Shown here piece by piece: positions 42,690-51,352 of a stretch of DNA of 59,023 nt (positions are counted from its first letter, which is position 1; the number at the start of each line of letters is the position of its first letter). A program made the translations under genes and the position numbers. The notes beneath the pieces are model-generated. The model worked only from the letters and a program-made list of their open reading frames with translations, did not search any database and was not told the origin of the DNA. The DNA is from Candidatus Zapsychrus exili. GTDB lineage: Bacteria; Omnitrophota; Gorgyraeia; Zapsychrales; Zapsychraceae. The stretch covers positions 1 to 59,023 of the forward strand of contig JAVCCJ010000070.1 of NCBI GenBank assembly GCA_030765585.1. The letters run 5' to 3'.

Positions 42690-43171
42690 TTTTCTATTAT
42701 AAGCTCAAAATCCTCTTGTCCATCATTTAAAATAACTTTATCATAATCAATACTAACAACAGTACTTGAGCCTATTACGTCCCCCTTTCCAAGAATTTCT
42801 TCATTAATTAATGCACAAGGCCTTTCTTTATTAAAAAATATCCCTTTTAATTCCAAACTTCTCATAGGCTTTTTATTAATTAAGGCTCTATTGATTCCAG
42901 CATCTTTTTCTATATCTTGAACTCTATTTTTATGAAATACCTCTTTCGAAAAAGGACATGCACTCCAACTCTCGTATGCACTCTTATTACTATCTATATC
43001 TATTCTAAATTTAGAAAGCTGATTAACTATATTACTATTCTCAACCAATAATTGATTAGACTCTTTGATATCTTTTAATTTCTTAAAATCAACAAAACTT
43101 GGAAACCAAACCAAAACAGAAACAGCCATTAAAATTGGTAAAACTATTTTAAATTTTTGTTCTTTTTTCAT
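42686..43171 (-). CDS. PilP/GspC-like inner-membrane protein
   Basis: 161 residues. One TM helix (about 8-24), a linker, then a small beta domain: LKGIFFNKERPCALINEEIL and GKGDVIGSSTVVSIDYDKVI resemble the PilP/GspC homology region that binds the secretin. The match is remote; the position right after PilO supports it. Confidence 0.65.
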   Translation of the reverse strand: MKKEQKFKIVLPILMAVSVLVWFPSFVDFKKLKDIKESNQLLVENSNIVNQLSKFRIDIDSNKSAYESWSACPFSKEVFHKNRVQDIEKDAGINRALINKKPMRSLELKGIFFNKERPCALINEEILGKGDVIGSSTVVSIDYDKVILNDGQEDFELIIEK

Positions 43172-43172
43172 A

Positions 43173-43691
43173 CTACTCTGCCTCTAAATAAATCTCTAAT
43201 GTTAATCTAGATATAACCAATGGCAATATATCCTCATCCCTTATAATCGAGAAACTTTTTACTCTCACTATACTTTGATCTAAATCTTTTAGAGAACCTA
43301 GAAATAATCCGAAATCTTGATAAGTAGATTCTATCTTCAAATCAAGTGGCATACAAAAACATAAAGGAGATTCGATTTTTATCTTCTCTTTTGGCCTTAT
43401 AGATATAAAATTTATATTATTTTTCTGACCAGATTTTATTATTTCATCTATACCTAACGATATCTCGCTAGACGACAATAACCTACCTTTTGATTTTAAA
43501 TAAGTCTTTGATTTTATTATATTTTCCGCAAGACTAAGCTCTCCCCTAATCTTTTCTTTTTTAATATTTAAATCATGTATATTCTTTACAGCTGGCAAAT
43601 GCATAAAAATAATTACTAAAAATACCACCGCAAGTAAAACAAATATCTTAACAGTGAATATATCTTTTAAATTTAATCTTATATTATTCAT
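43173..43691 (-). CDS. PilO-like inner-membrane protein
   Basis: 172 residues: short cytoplasmic N terminus, one TM helix (about 13-31), coiled-coil (HDLNIKKEKIRGELSLAENI) and a ferredoxin-like C-terminal domain (PLDLKIESTYQDFGLFLGSL). This is the PilO pattern of the type IV pilus alignment complex. It follows the PilM-PilN fusion gene. Confidence 0.75.
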   Translation of the reverse strand: MNNIRLNLKDIFTVKIFVLLAVVFLVIIFMHLPAVKNIHDLNIKKEKIRGELSLAENIIKSKTYLKSKGRLLSSSEISLGIDEIIKSGQKNNINFISIRPKEKIKIESPLCFCMPLDLKIESTYQDFGLFLGSLKDLDQSIVRVKSFSIIRDEDILPLVISRLTLEIYLEAE

Positions 43692-43711
43692 ATATTTAGT
43701 ACTCTTAAAAA

Positions 43712-45403
43712 TTAATCAACAAAACAATTAATTTCAAAATTAAGAATAGATGTAAATTCATCTTCTATTTTATTGGTTGAAACTAATCTGACATTCTTAA
43801 ACATACCCTCTTCTAGCCCTAACATAAAATCAGAAAGAGTTGTCTCTCCATCTCTTGCCTCTTGATTAATTGATCCTTTTATAGTTATTTTCTCTTTACC
43901 CATAGCAAACTTATCAAGAAACATATTATTAGGCGTAACATTGCTTACATCTTTTAAAATTTCTCCCCAATCATGCTGATCATTCTTTACTCTTAAGACC
44001 AACTGATCTTGATACAGCTGTTTTAAACCCGAAGTTAATCCTTTATACTTTTGTTTTATTTGATCATATTGATTTTTATACAAGACCTTTTTACCACTTA
44101 AAACAAACAAAGCCCCTGATAATAAAAATACCAATACCGCAACCACTGAATTAAAAATTATATTCTTAACAGACCTGCCAACTTTACCTTTCATTTCTTT
44201 AGGCAATAAATTTATGCCTTTCATACTACTTAAAGCCGCTCCAATAGATAATACTAGCCTTTGAGCATCTTCTTCGCTTTTAACCACTCCATCATACAAA
44301 AGATCAATATCTTCCAACGGATTACCTATACTCACCTCGATATCTAATTCTTTATTAATAAATTCTGGCAAACCACGAAGATTCGCGCCTCCACCAAAAA
44401 GTATTATCCTATCGATTTTCTTCCCTCTCATCTCTTCTCTATAAAAGTCAAAAGAACGCTCAACTTCATTTATTAAATGTTCCACCTTAGGGCGTATTAA
44501 AGACAGAATTTGATTCGTAGTTATTTTCTCATCTACTAACCTATTTTCTTCTATCTTTGGCATTCCTACTTCTCTTTTAATCTTCTCTGCTTCATCTATT
44601 GTAAGCTCAATTCTGCCTTTATCCGTTATGAGCGCCTGAGTTAAGCTTTTTGTAATGTCTTTACCTGAGAACGGAATCTTTCTTGAAAATTCCAATCGAG
44701 AATTCTTATAAATGTTTAATTCTGTTATATCTGTTCCCATTTCCATAGTCACCAAAGTTTCTTCTGTCTTACGCTTTGACTTCTCTATTATGTTCTCAAG
44801 CACAAGCGATAAAGGCAAAAGCGCAGAAACTTTTATTCCTAATGGATCTAAATCATCTTCACTCTTAAACTTTTTACTAATTGATCCTGAAAAAGGCTTG
44901 GGCTTAGACTTTATAAAAAACGATAACATCCTATCAATTGTCTCTTTAGGAGATATCGCCACATTAATACCTAATTTAGCAGCGCCCTGCATTTTAACTT
45001 CTTCAATAACATTAAAATCTAAAACAGCTTGATTTAAAGAAAAAGGAATGGAGCGTTTTATATCTAAACTAACAGCATTCTCTAGCTCTTCTTTAGGCAT
45101 ATAAGGAGTTACTACTTTTCTTACAAAAGTTTTAGGACAGCTTACAACACACACTATTTTTGCTTTTGTTGAATTAAATTTAAAAAAAGCCTCGGTGAGC
45201 ACTTTTAAAGTAGCTTGATCGCGATCTGCATTATTTCTTATATCTATATCAACTGTTTCTGTCTTTATTAGCGTTAGCTTTCCTTTGTACTTAGCAACTT
45301 GCGAAATGTTTACAGAGCTTGTACCTATATCAATACCAATAGTTGACTTTCCGCGAGAAAGCCTCTCTTGTAATTTATTCGCAAATTTAACTTTATGCTT
45401 CAT
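43712..45403 (-). CDS. PilM-PilN fusion protein (type IV pilus alignment complex)
   Basis: 563 residues from the second ATG (MKHKVKFANK). Residues of about 15-395 are PilM, an actin-like ATPase (GIDIGTSSVNISQVAKYKG, VTMEMGTDITELNIY, RIILFGGGANLRGLPEF). Then comes a TM helix (about 415-435) and PilN features (coiled coil, then the periplasmic FLDKFAMGKEKITIKGSINQ). In most bacteria these are two genes whose products bind through the PilN N terminus; here they are joined. Confidence 0.85.
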   Translation of the reverse strand: MKHKVKFANKLQERLSRGKSTIGIDIGTSSVNISQVAKYKGKLTLIKTETVDIDIRNNADRDQATLKVLTEAFFKFNSTKAKIVCVVSCPKTFVRKVVTPYMPKEELENAVSLDIKRSIPFSLNQAVLDFNVIEEVKMQGAAKLGINVAISPKETIDRMLSFFIKSKPKPFSGSISKKFKSEDDLDPLGIKVSALLPLSLVLENIIEKSKRKTEETLVTMEMGTDITELNIYKNSRLEFSRKIPFSGKDITKSLTQALITDKGRIELTIDEAEKIKREVGMPKIEENRLVDEKITTNQILSLIRPKVEHLINEVERSFDFYREEMRGKKIDRIILFGGGANLRGLPEFINKELDIEVSIGNPLEDIDLLYDGVVKSEEDAQRLVLSIGAALSSMKGINLLPKEMKGKVGRSVKNIIFNSVVAVLVFLLSGALFVLSGKKVLYKNQYDQIKQKYKGLTSGLKQLYQDQLVLRVKNDQHDWGEILKDVSNVTPNNMFLDKFAMGKEKITIKGSINQEARDGETTLSDFMLGLEEGMFKNVRLVSTNKIEDEFTSILNFEINCFVD

Positions 45404-46476
45404 TAAATTTCTCTCCAAGTATTTGCAACAGAACCTGCAGCATTTGCTCCTCCACCAGGATTAGTTATATATGGTGGTGGACTAGTCAAAATGCTTGGAT
45501 CAAATACAATTGTTAAATTATCTCCATTATTAAAATTTATATGCCCACCTGCAACAATAGACCCTGTTATAGTGCTATCTTCACTGTTATTTATAGTTAC
45601 GCTTCCAGTAGCATAAATAAGCCCCGTTATTTGAACACTTTTCACTTTATTACCTATAATGCTCCCATCAGTAACAATTGCTGGATTGGGAGAAGTAGCA
45701 GTTATAATAGCATTTGAGTCTTTATCAAAAATTATATTACCCATCGCAACTATTGTTCCATCTAACGTTACGTTGTCTTCAAATGTAGCTTTTCCATCCA
45801 CATAATAAATACCATTATATGTTTGACCTGATTGAAATGTAAAATTTCCATTAATAACATAATCTGCAGCTGCTTCATAAGCCGCAAAATCAACTTCAGG
45901 CAAACTTAAGCCAGAGCCTTCTGTTATAGTTCCATCTGAAGTCATATCTCCCTGAGTAAAACTTCCTCCAGTAGCTATGTCTCCTGTTATCGTCCCATTA
46001 GAATTCTGAAACTTTATATTAGATTCAGAAAAACTAACGTATTCAAATGCTTCTGGAACTCCAACATTAGATAGTGTTATTCTTTGTATTATAATTCTTT
46101 CTGCAGAACTAACTTCGCCCCTTGATGTAATTAAAATATCATCTACTGCTGTTTCAACCCACATTGTATAAGTCCCTTCTCCTAATTGTTCTTCTTGTGG
46201 ATCTGTCAATCCAGCGCCTGAAGCTACTGGATAGCTAGATGTCCGCCACGAACCATCTGTTGAACCATCAGGCGCTGTGTTTAACAAATACCAAACTGCC
46301 TTATTTAAACCTGCCTCCGCCAAATAAAAAGCTTTTTTATTGTTTATCTGACCCCCAACATTTTTAGTATCATAAGAAATTAAAGAAATATACGCTAAAG
46401 CTATACCCGCTAAAGCTATCATAAATATTAAAGCTAAAAGAAGAATACTGCCCTTTTTTTGTCGTATAGCGCACAT
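45403..46476 (-). CDS. PilX/GspK-like minor pilin with beta-solenoid tail
   Basis: 357 residues. A hydrophobic N-terminal helix after a basic start (RQKKGSILLLALIFMIALAG) and YLAEAGLNKAVWYLLN match the PilX N-terminal family. The C-terminal half (from about 150) is rich in Gly, Ser, Asn and short strands (TITGDIATGGSFTQGD, VTLDGTIVAMGNIIFDKDSN), suggesting a bactofilin-like beta-solenoid. Probably a pilus-tip or surface protein. No typical prepilin cleavage motif. Confidence 0.75.
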   Translation of the reverse strand: MCAIRQKKGSILLLALIFMIALAGIALAYISLISYDTKNVGGQINNKKAFYLAEAGLNKAVWYLLNTAPDGSTDGSWRTSSYPVASGAGLTDPQEEQLGEGTYTMWVETAVDDILITSRGEVSSAERIIIQRITLSNVGVPEAFEYVSFSESNIKFQNSNGTITGDIATGGSFTQGDMTSDGTITEGSGLSLPEVDFAAYEAAADYVINGNFTFQSGQTYNGIYYVDGKATFEDNVTLDGTIVAMGNIIFDKDSNAIITATSPNPAIVTDGSIIGNKVKSVQITGLIYATGSVTINNSEDSTITGSIVAGGHINFNNGDNLTIVFDPSILTSPPPYITNPGGGANAAGSVANTWREI

Positions 46477-46482
46477 AGTAAG

Positions 46483-46998
46483 TTATAAATTCCTTGGTCT
46501 TACTTTAGTTGACATCCCTACGATCTGATCTCCTTCTTGAGCTTCTAAATCTATCGTTATAACATTATTACTTTGACTAAATACTACAGAAGTTGGCTGT
46601 AAAATATTTGTAGCTAATGTAGCTCCTAATCCATAGGTAATATCGTCAGACACCCAATACAAAAAATAAAATTCTTGCGTGTATGGTGGGTTTGGTTCTG
46701 CATCTGCTGAATTATAAAGATACACCCTATAAGATTGGTCTCCGTTACCTAAATCAGCTGTAAAAGTTATACTGCTTTCTGTCAAAGCATCAATACTTTT
46801 AGCCTGCCTTAAATTCTTACTTATCAATTCAAGAGACTGAGCAAGCTTTGTACGCATGCTGCTTCTTGAAAATCCAGAATTCCACAATCTTAATCCAGTA
46901 ATATAAGAACTAGAAATTACTCCCAAAATAATACTTAAAGCTAAAATAACTACTAAAAGCTCTACCATGGTAAAAGCATTATTTCTTTTAATAATCAT
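46483..46998 (-). CDS. Prepilin-like protein (GspJ/PilW-like)
   Basis: 171 residues from MIIKRNNAFTMVELLVVILA. The prepilin site is altered: NNA-FTMVELL has Ala where Gly usually stands before the cleaved bond. The rest (YITGLRLWNSGFSRSSMRTK, ISKNLRQAKSIDAL) fits a GspJ-type minor pilin. It overlaps the end of the upstream pilin gene by a few bases. Confidence 0.78.
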   Translation of the reverse strand: MIIKRNNAFTMVELLVVILALSIILGVISSSYITGLRLWNSGFSRSSMRTKLAQSLELISKNLRQAKSIDALTESSITFTADLGNGDQSYRVYLYNSADAEPNPPYTQEFYFLYWVSDDITYGLGATLATNILQPTSVVFSQSNNVITIDLEAQEGDQIVGMSTKVRPRNL

Positions 46999-47353
46999 AA
47001 TCTGCAAATAGTGTTACAAGATTAATATTTAATTCGTCTGATTTATCGGACCAGTAAACAGTAGTGCTTACCTGTTTAGGATCACCTGAAACAACTACTT
47101 CTCTATCAAAGTCAGAAAAGTCGCCTCCAATGCTTACTCTATTAAAAGCAAAAGAGTCTATGTTGGCATATGAGAAGGCATCCTTTATCTCTTCTAACTT
47201 TTCTTGTGCTAAATAAAATGCGATTGTTTTTTTATCCACATCAATATCAGCACGCAAAGAAATACCAAGCATACTAATAAGCGAAACAATGCCAATAGCC
47301 AAAACAATAATGGCCAACATAACCTCTAATAGGGTAAAGGCTCTTGTATTCAT
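46988..47353 (-). CDS. Prepilin-like protein (GspI/PilV-like)
   Basis: 121 residues. Prepilin N terminus NTRAFTLLEVMLAIIVLAIG with Ala at the usual Gly position. FYLAQEKLEEIKDAF is typical of GspI/PilV. It is a minor pilin of the same machine. Confidence 0.82.
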   Translation of the reverse strand: MNTRAFTLLEVMLAIIVLAIGIVSLISMLGISLRADIDVDKKTIAFYLAQEKLEEIKDAFSYANIDSFAFNRVSIGGDFSDFDREVVVSGDPKQVSTTVYWSDKSDELNINLVTLFADYDY

Positions 47354-47373
47354 ATTTTACCTAACAAGCTAAA

Positions 47374-47820
47374 TTAGAATCCTGTTCCATTACTTACGTA
47401 AACATCGTCATCATCGACGCCTGTCAACGTACCTGTTGTACCAATACCTGTAATATCAGCAACTCCATCAACGCCAACTGAGAAAATTATATAATATTTA
47501 CCATTAGTTGATTTTATATAATTATATTCAGTTGCTGCTGCCAAGAATGGATCATAAAGTACATCTGATACAATTAAAGGTGATGCACTATTTAATGTAG
47601 TTGCACATATTGTTGTTGAAGAGTCTGGGTAAGAACTAGGCTTCTGGTTAATATAATAAGACTCTATAGCAGTCTGTATAGTTTTTGCTTCTGCTTCTGC
47701 TTTAACCCTATTTGCCTCATCCTGCATACCTTTGATTCTTGGCACAGCTATTCCAACAAGAATTGAAATAACTGCAATAACAACCAAAAGCTCGATAATT
47801 GTAAAACCTCTCTTTTTCAT
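47374..47820 (-). CDS. Major pilin or pseudopilin (GspG/PilA-like)
   Basis: 148 residues from MKKRGFTIIELLVVIAVISI. A classical prepilin site (RG-FTIIE) with Glu5 present. A globular part with AEAKTIQTAIESYYINQK and YYIIFSVGVDGVADITGIG resembles GspG, including the Asp-rich loop at the end (VDDDDVY). Probably the most abundant subunit. Confidence 0.88.
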   Translation of the reverse strand: MKKRGFTIIELLVVIAVISILVGIAVPRIKGMQDEANRVKAEAEAKTIQTAIESYYINQKPSSYPDSSTTICATTLNSASPLIVSDVLYDPFLAAATEYNYIKSTNGKYYIIFSVGVDGVADITGIGTTGTLTGVDDDDVYVSNGTGF

Positions 47821-47850
47821 TTTTTCTCCTTTCATAATTTAAAAATGTTT

Positions 47851-49074
47851 TTATCTACTTATTGTTTTTACCATGTCAAATAATGGTAGTATCATTGCTG
47901 CCATAATCACTCCAACAACGGCTCCCATAATAACTATAAATACCGGCTCTATAAGAACAGTTAATTTTCTGATAGCGTACCGAAGGCTCATATCATAAAA
48001 ATCAGCTATCTTATTTAGCATATGTGAAAGCTTACCTGTTTCTTCTCCTGCTGTTATCATCTGTATTACATCAGCAGGAAACTCTCCGCTTGCACGAAGA
48101 GGCTGATCTAGTCTTTCTCCGCGTTCAACGCTCTTTTTTGCATTATAAATTGCTTTTGCAAAAACTTCATTTCCAACAACATCTTTTACAATATCTAAAG
48201 ATTTAAGCATAGATACTCCACTTGCAATTAAAGTGGATAGCGTTCTTGCAAATCTTGATATCAAAGACTTTCTTATTATCGTACCAATAATAGGAATTCT
48301 TAATTTAATTCTATCTAATAAAACTCCACCATTTTGTGTACTTATATAAACTTTTAAGCCTAAAAAAGATAGGTATCCTCCTAATATAAATAAATACCAA
48401 AACTGCTTAATAGACATTCCAAAGCTATAAACAATTTGTGTTACTACAGGTAAAGGCACACCTGCTTTATTAAAAATATCAATAAACTTTGGTAAAACAA
48501 AAGTAACTATTATAAAAACAACAAGGAGGCCAACAATCATTAAAACCGCAGGATACATAAGAGCTCCTTTTATCTTTTGCTTCAACTCTTCCTGCTCTTC
48601 TATATAATTCGCAAGACTTACTAAAACTTTATCTAAATTTCCTCCAATTTCTCCTGCACGAACCAAGTTTATGTAAAGATCAGAAAAAACTCCCTTATGC
48701 ATTAAAAGTGCTTCTGAAAAAGAAGAGCCCGATGCTATTGCATGCGCAAGCTTATTTACAATATCTGCAAAATGTTTATTCTCTATTTGTTTTGTTATAA
48801 TGTTAAGACTATTTAAAAGAGTAATTCCAGCGTTAACCATACTAGCAAGCTGCATATTAAAAATAATCATGTCTTCTGCTGTTACTCTTTTAAATCTAGA
48901 AAAGAATCCAGCCTCTACAACCACTGTCTCTTTTAGTTCCGACTTAAAAATTTCAACAGGCATATATCCCATCTTACGTAGCTGATTTACAAGTTCTTCT
49001 TCTGATGCAGCACCAAGACTAGCCTGTACTAATTTTCCATTCTCATCTCTTGCCTTATAATTATAATTTGGCAC
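47851..49074 (-). CDS. Inner-membrane platform protein (PilC/GspF)
   Basis: 407 residues, two T2SSF domains each ending in helices. NYKARDENGKLVQASL at the start, FNMQLASMVNAGITLLNSLN, GGNLDKVLVSLANYIEEQEE and GEETGKLSHMLNKIADFYD are the family motifs. It forms the platform turned by the PilB/GspE ATPase encoded just upstream. Confidence 0.95.
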   Translation of the reverse strand: MPNYNYKARDENGKLVQASLGAASEEELVNQLRKMGYMPVEIFKSELKETVVVEAGFFSRFKRVTAEDMIIFNMQLASMVNAGITLLNSLNIITKQIENKHFADIVNKLAHAIASGSSFSEALLMHKGVFSDLYINLVRAGEIGGNLDKVLVSLANYIEEQEELKQKIKGALMYPAVLMIVGLLVVFIIVTFVLPKFIDIFNKAGVPLPVVTQIVYSFGMSIKQFWYLFILGGYLSFLGLKVYISTQNGGVLLDRIKLRIPIIGTIIRKSLISRFARTLSTLIASGVSMLKSLDIVKDVVGNEVFAKAIYNAKKSVERGERLDQPLRASGEFPADVIQMITAGEETGKLSHMLNKIADFYDMSLRYAIRKLTVLIEPVFIVIMGAVVGVIMAAMILPLFDMVKTISR

Positions 49075-49086
49075 AACTTACCACCC

Positions 49087-50706
49087 TTATTCATCTTGCG
49101 TAACGCGCAAAACTTCTTCTTTTCTAGTTACACCTTTTTCCACTTTATCCATTCCATCGTCTCTTAGTGATTTCATTCCAGAAGATACTGAAGCTTTGTA
49201 TATAGACTCCATCGAAGCGCGATCCATCATAAGCTGTTTTATTTCCTCATTAGGAACCATAAGTTCATATATCCCTATCCTACCCTTATATCCTGTTTCT
49301 AAACAACTCTTACAGCCTTCTCCTTTACATTCACAACAAATGGTTCTAATAAGACGTTGTGCAATAACACCTATAATAGAAGACGATAAAAGAAATGGCT
49401 CAACCCCTATATCAAGTAGTCGCGTTACAGCACCAGCTGAATTGTTTGTATGCAAAGTAGCAAAAACTAAATGACCTGTTAGAGCAGCTTGAATAGCAAT
49501 CTCAGCTGTTTCTAAATCTCTAATTTCACCAACCATAATCACATCCGGATCTTGCCTTAATATAGAACGCAGACCGTTTGCAAAAGTTAAATCAGCATGA
49601 TGATCTACTTGAATTTGCCTAATACCTGCAAGTCTATATTCAACAGGATCTTCAATTGTTACAATCCCTTTGTCTGAAGTATTTATAGTATTTAAGGATG
49701 CATATAAAGTTGTGGTCTTTCCAGACCCAGTAGGCCCTGTTACCAATATTATTCCATTTGGTTTATGGAGAAGGTCTCTATACGAATTCAAAATTTCTTC
49801 CCCAAAACCAATTTGATCTAAACCTAAAACTATGTTGCTGGTGTCCAATAGCCTTAGCACAACATTTTCTCCATTTACTGTAGGCACTGTTGAAACACGA
49901 ACATCAATTTGTCTGTTTTCCATTTTCATATGAAAACGTCCATCTTGGGGCTTACGCCTCTCTGATATATTCATATCAGCTAAAATTTTTAGACGAGATA
50001 TTATTGCCGCCTGAAAATGCTTAGGAGGAGATTCTCTTTTGTGTAATATACCGTCTATACGAAATCTTACCTTAAGACTATCCTCTTCCGGTTCAACATG
50101 AATATCAGACACTCCCTCTCTTATCGCCTGAGTTATCATTGTGTTAACTAGCTTGACCACCGGAGGCTCTTCTCCTATATCTTTAAGCTTAGCTAGATCA
50201 ATAACATCACCATCAGCAATTTCTAATTTTTCCTTATCTATAGAATTTATTATTTCAGCCATACTACCTTGGACAGTATAGTGATCATCCAATGCCTTTT
50301 TAATTTCTTGCTCAGTTGCTATTGCAGGCTCTATCATCAACCCTGTCTTCATTACAACTTCGTCTAAAGCGTAAATATTAAAAACATCTACCATGGCACA
50401 CGTCAAAGACTTGCCTATTTTTAATATTGGTATAAGCTGATGTTTTCTTGCAAGCTCTTCCGGAATGAGTTCAATGACTTTAGAGTCTATTAAATAATTT
50501 TCTAACTCTATGTGGGGAACATCCATCTGCTCAGAAATAAAATTTACTAAATCTTCCTCTGCTATAAAACCAAGTTTCAATATAATTTTACGTACAGGAT
50601 CGCCGGTCTTCTTTTCTTCTTCTTGAACTTCATTCCACTGAAGATTGCTTATAACTCCATTCTCCAACAGAAGTTCACCTAATGATTTCTTTGATTTCTT
50701 TGCCAT
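49087..50706 (-). CDS. Assembly ATPase (PilB/GspE)
   Basis: 539 residues. N-terminal MshEN-type domain (LLLENGVISNLQWNEVQEEE), then the ATPase: SDIHVEPEEDSLKVRFRIDG, Walker A GPTGSGKTTTLY, the Asp box IRQIQVDHHADLTFANGLRS, Walker B DPDVIMVGEIRD, HTNNSAGAVTRLL. A cysteine knuckle (CCECKGEGCKSC) as in GspE. It powers pilus extension or secretion. No PilT retraction ATPase is in the window. Confidence 0.96.
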   Translation of the reverse strand: MAKKSKKSLGELLLENGVISNLQWNEVQEEEKKTGDPVRKIILKLGFIAEEDLVNFISEQMDVPHIELENYLIDSKVIELIPEELARKHQLIPILKIGKSLTCAMVDVFNIYALDEVVMKTGLMIEPAIATEQEIKKALDDHYTVQGSMAEIINSIDKEKLEIADGDVIDLAKLKDIGEEPPVVKLVNTMITQAIREGVSDIHVEPEEDSLKVRFRIDGILHKRESPPKHFQAAIISRLKILADMNISERRKPQDGRFHMKMENRQIDVRVSTVPTVNGENVVLRLLDTSNIVLGLDQIGFGEEILNSYRDLLHKPNGIILVTGPTGSGKTTTLYASLNTINTSDKGIVTIEDPVEYRLAGIRQIQVDHHADLTFANGLRSILRQDPDVIMVGEIRDLETAEIAIQAALTGHLVFATLHTNNSAGAVTRLLDIGVEPFLLSSSIIGVIAQRLIRTICCECKGEGCKSCLETGYKGRIGIYELMVPNEEIKQLMMDRASMESIYKASVSSGMKSLRDDGMDKVEKGVTRKEEVLRVTQDE

Positions 50707-50774
50707 GATAATTATTAATGTCTGGAAATTTTGAATAAAACTTTAGCAGGTCGGAATTGACAATTTACTCTAGA

Positions 50775-51143
50775 CTATTCTCCTATAAGATCTTTTAACG
50801 TTCCTAACAATTCTTCTGAATTAAATGGTTTATTTATGTAAGCATTAGCACCAACTTCTTCACTCATTTCTTGATCTTCTTGCTGAGCTTTAGCAGTAAA
50901 CATAACAATTGGAATGTTATGAAATCTTGTATCTGCTTTAAGCAATCCACATACTTTATAACCATCCATCTTAGGCATCATAACATCTAAAATTACAAGG
51001 TCAGGAAGCTCCTCTTTTGCCTTATCTAAACCTTCTTGACCATCACTTGCAGTAATAACTTCATACCCTGCTGCCTGAAGTCTAAGTTCTACCATTGAAA
51101 TAATCTCTGGCTCATCATCTACTATTAAAATTTTTTTAGCCAT
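50775..51143 (-). CDS. Stand-alone response-regulator receiver
   Basis: 122 residues: ILIVDDEPEI pocket, Asp in LVILDVMMPKMDG, MFTAKAQ, and Lys in YINKPFNSEELLG. Lies between the secretin and PilB genes of the pilus cluster. Confidence 0.92.
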   Translation of the reverse strand: MAKKILIVDDEPEIISMVELRLQAAGYEVITASDGQEGLDKAKEELPDLVILDVMMPKMDGYKVCGLLKADTRFHNIPIVMFTAKAQQEDQEMSEEVGANAYINKPFNSEELLGTLKDLIGE

Positions 51144-51211
51144 TTTACATCTCCTTCATTTCTTTAATATTGTCAAAAATATTTAATTAGTACTTATTTT
51201 GTGCAACCAAA

Positions 51212-51249
51212 ACATAGGTTACACTTTAAACCGGATACATAGGTTACAC
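51212..51249. repeat. Two direct copies of ACATAGGTTACAC
   Basis: Copies at 51212-51224 and 51237-51249, offset by 25. The reversed word GTGTAACCTATGT resembles transposon-end sequences, but no transposase is near. A CCTGCCTTCGCAGG palindrome (51264-51277) and a word array of CACGAATCATGAATCAC type (51315-51355) follow. The spacer 51144-51352 holds no gene. Confidence 0.5.
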
Positions 51250-51352
51250 ATTTTTGGAGATTCCTGCCTTCGCAGGAATGACAAACCCGACGCTGTCATT
51301 TCTGGTGCAGAAAAAATCCACGAGCTACAAATCACAATCCACGAATCATGAA

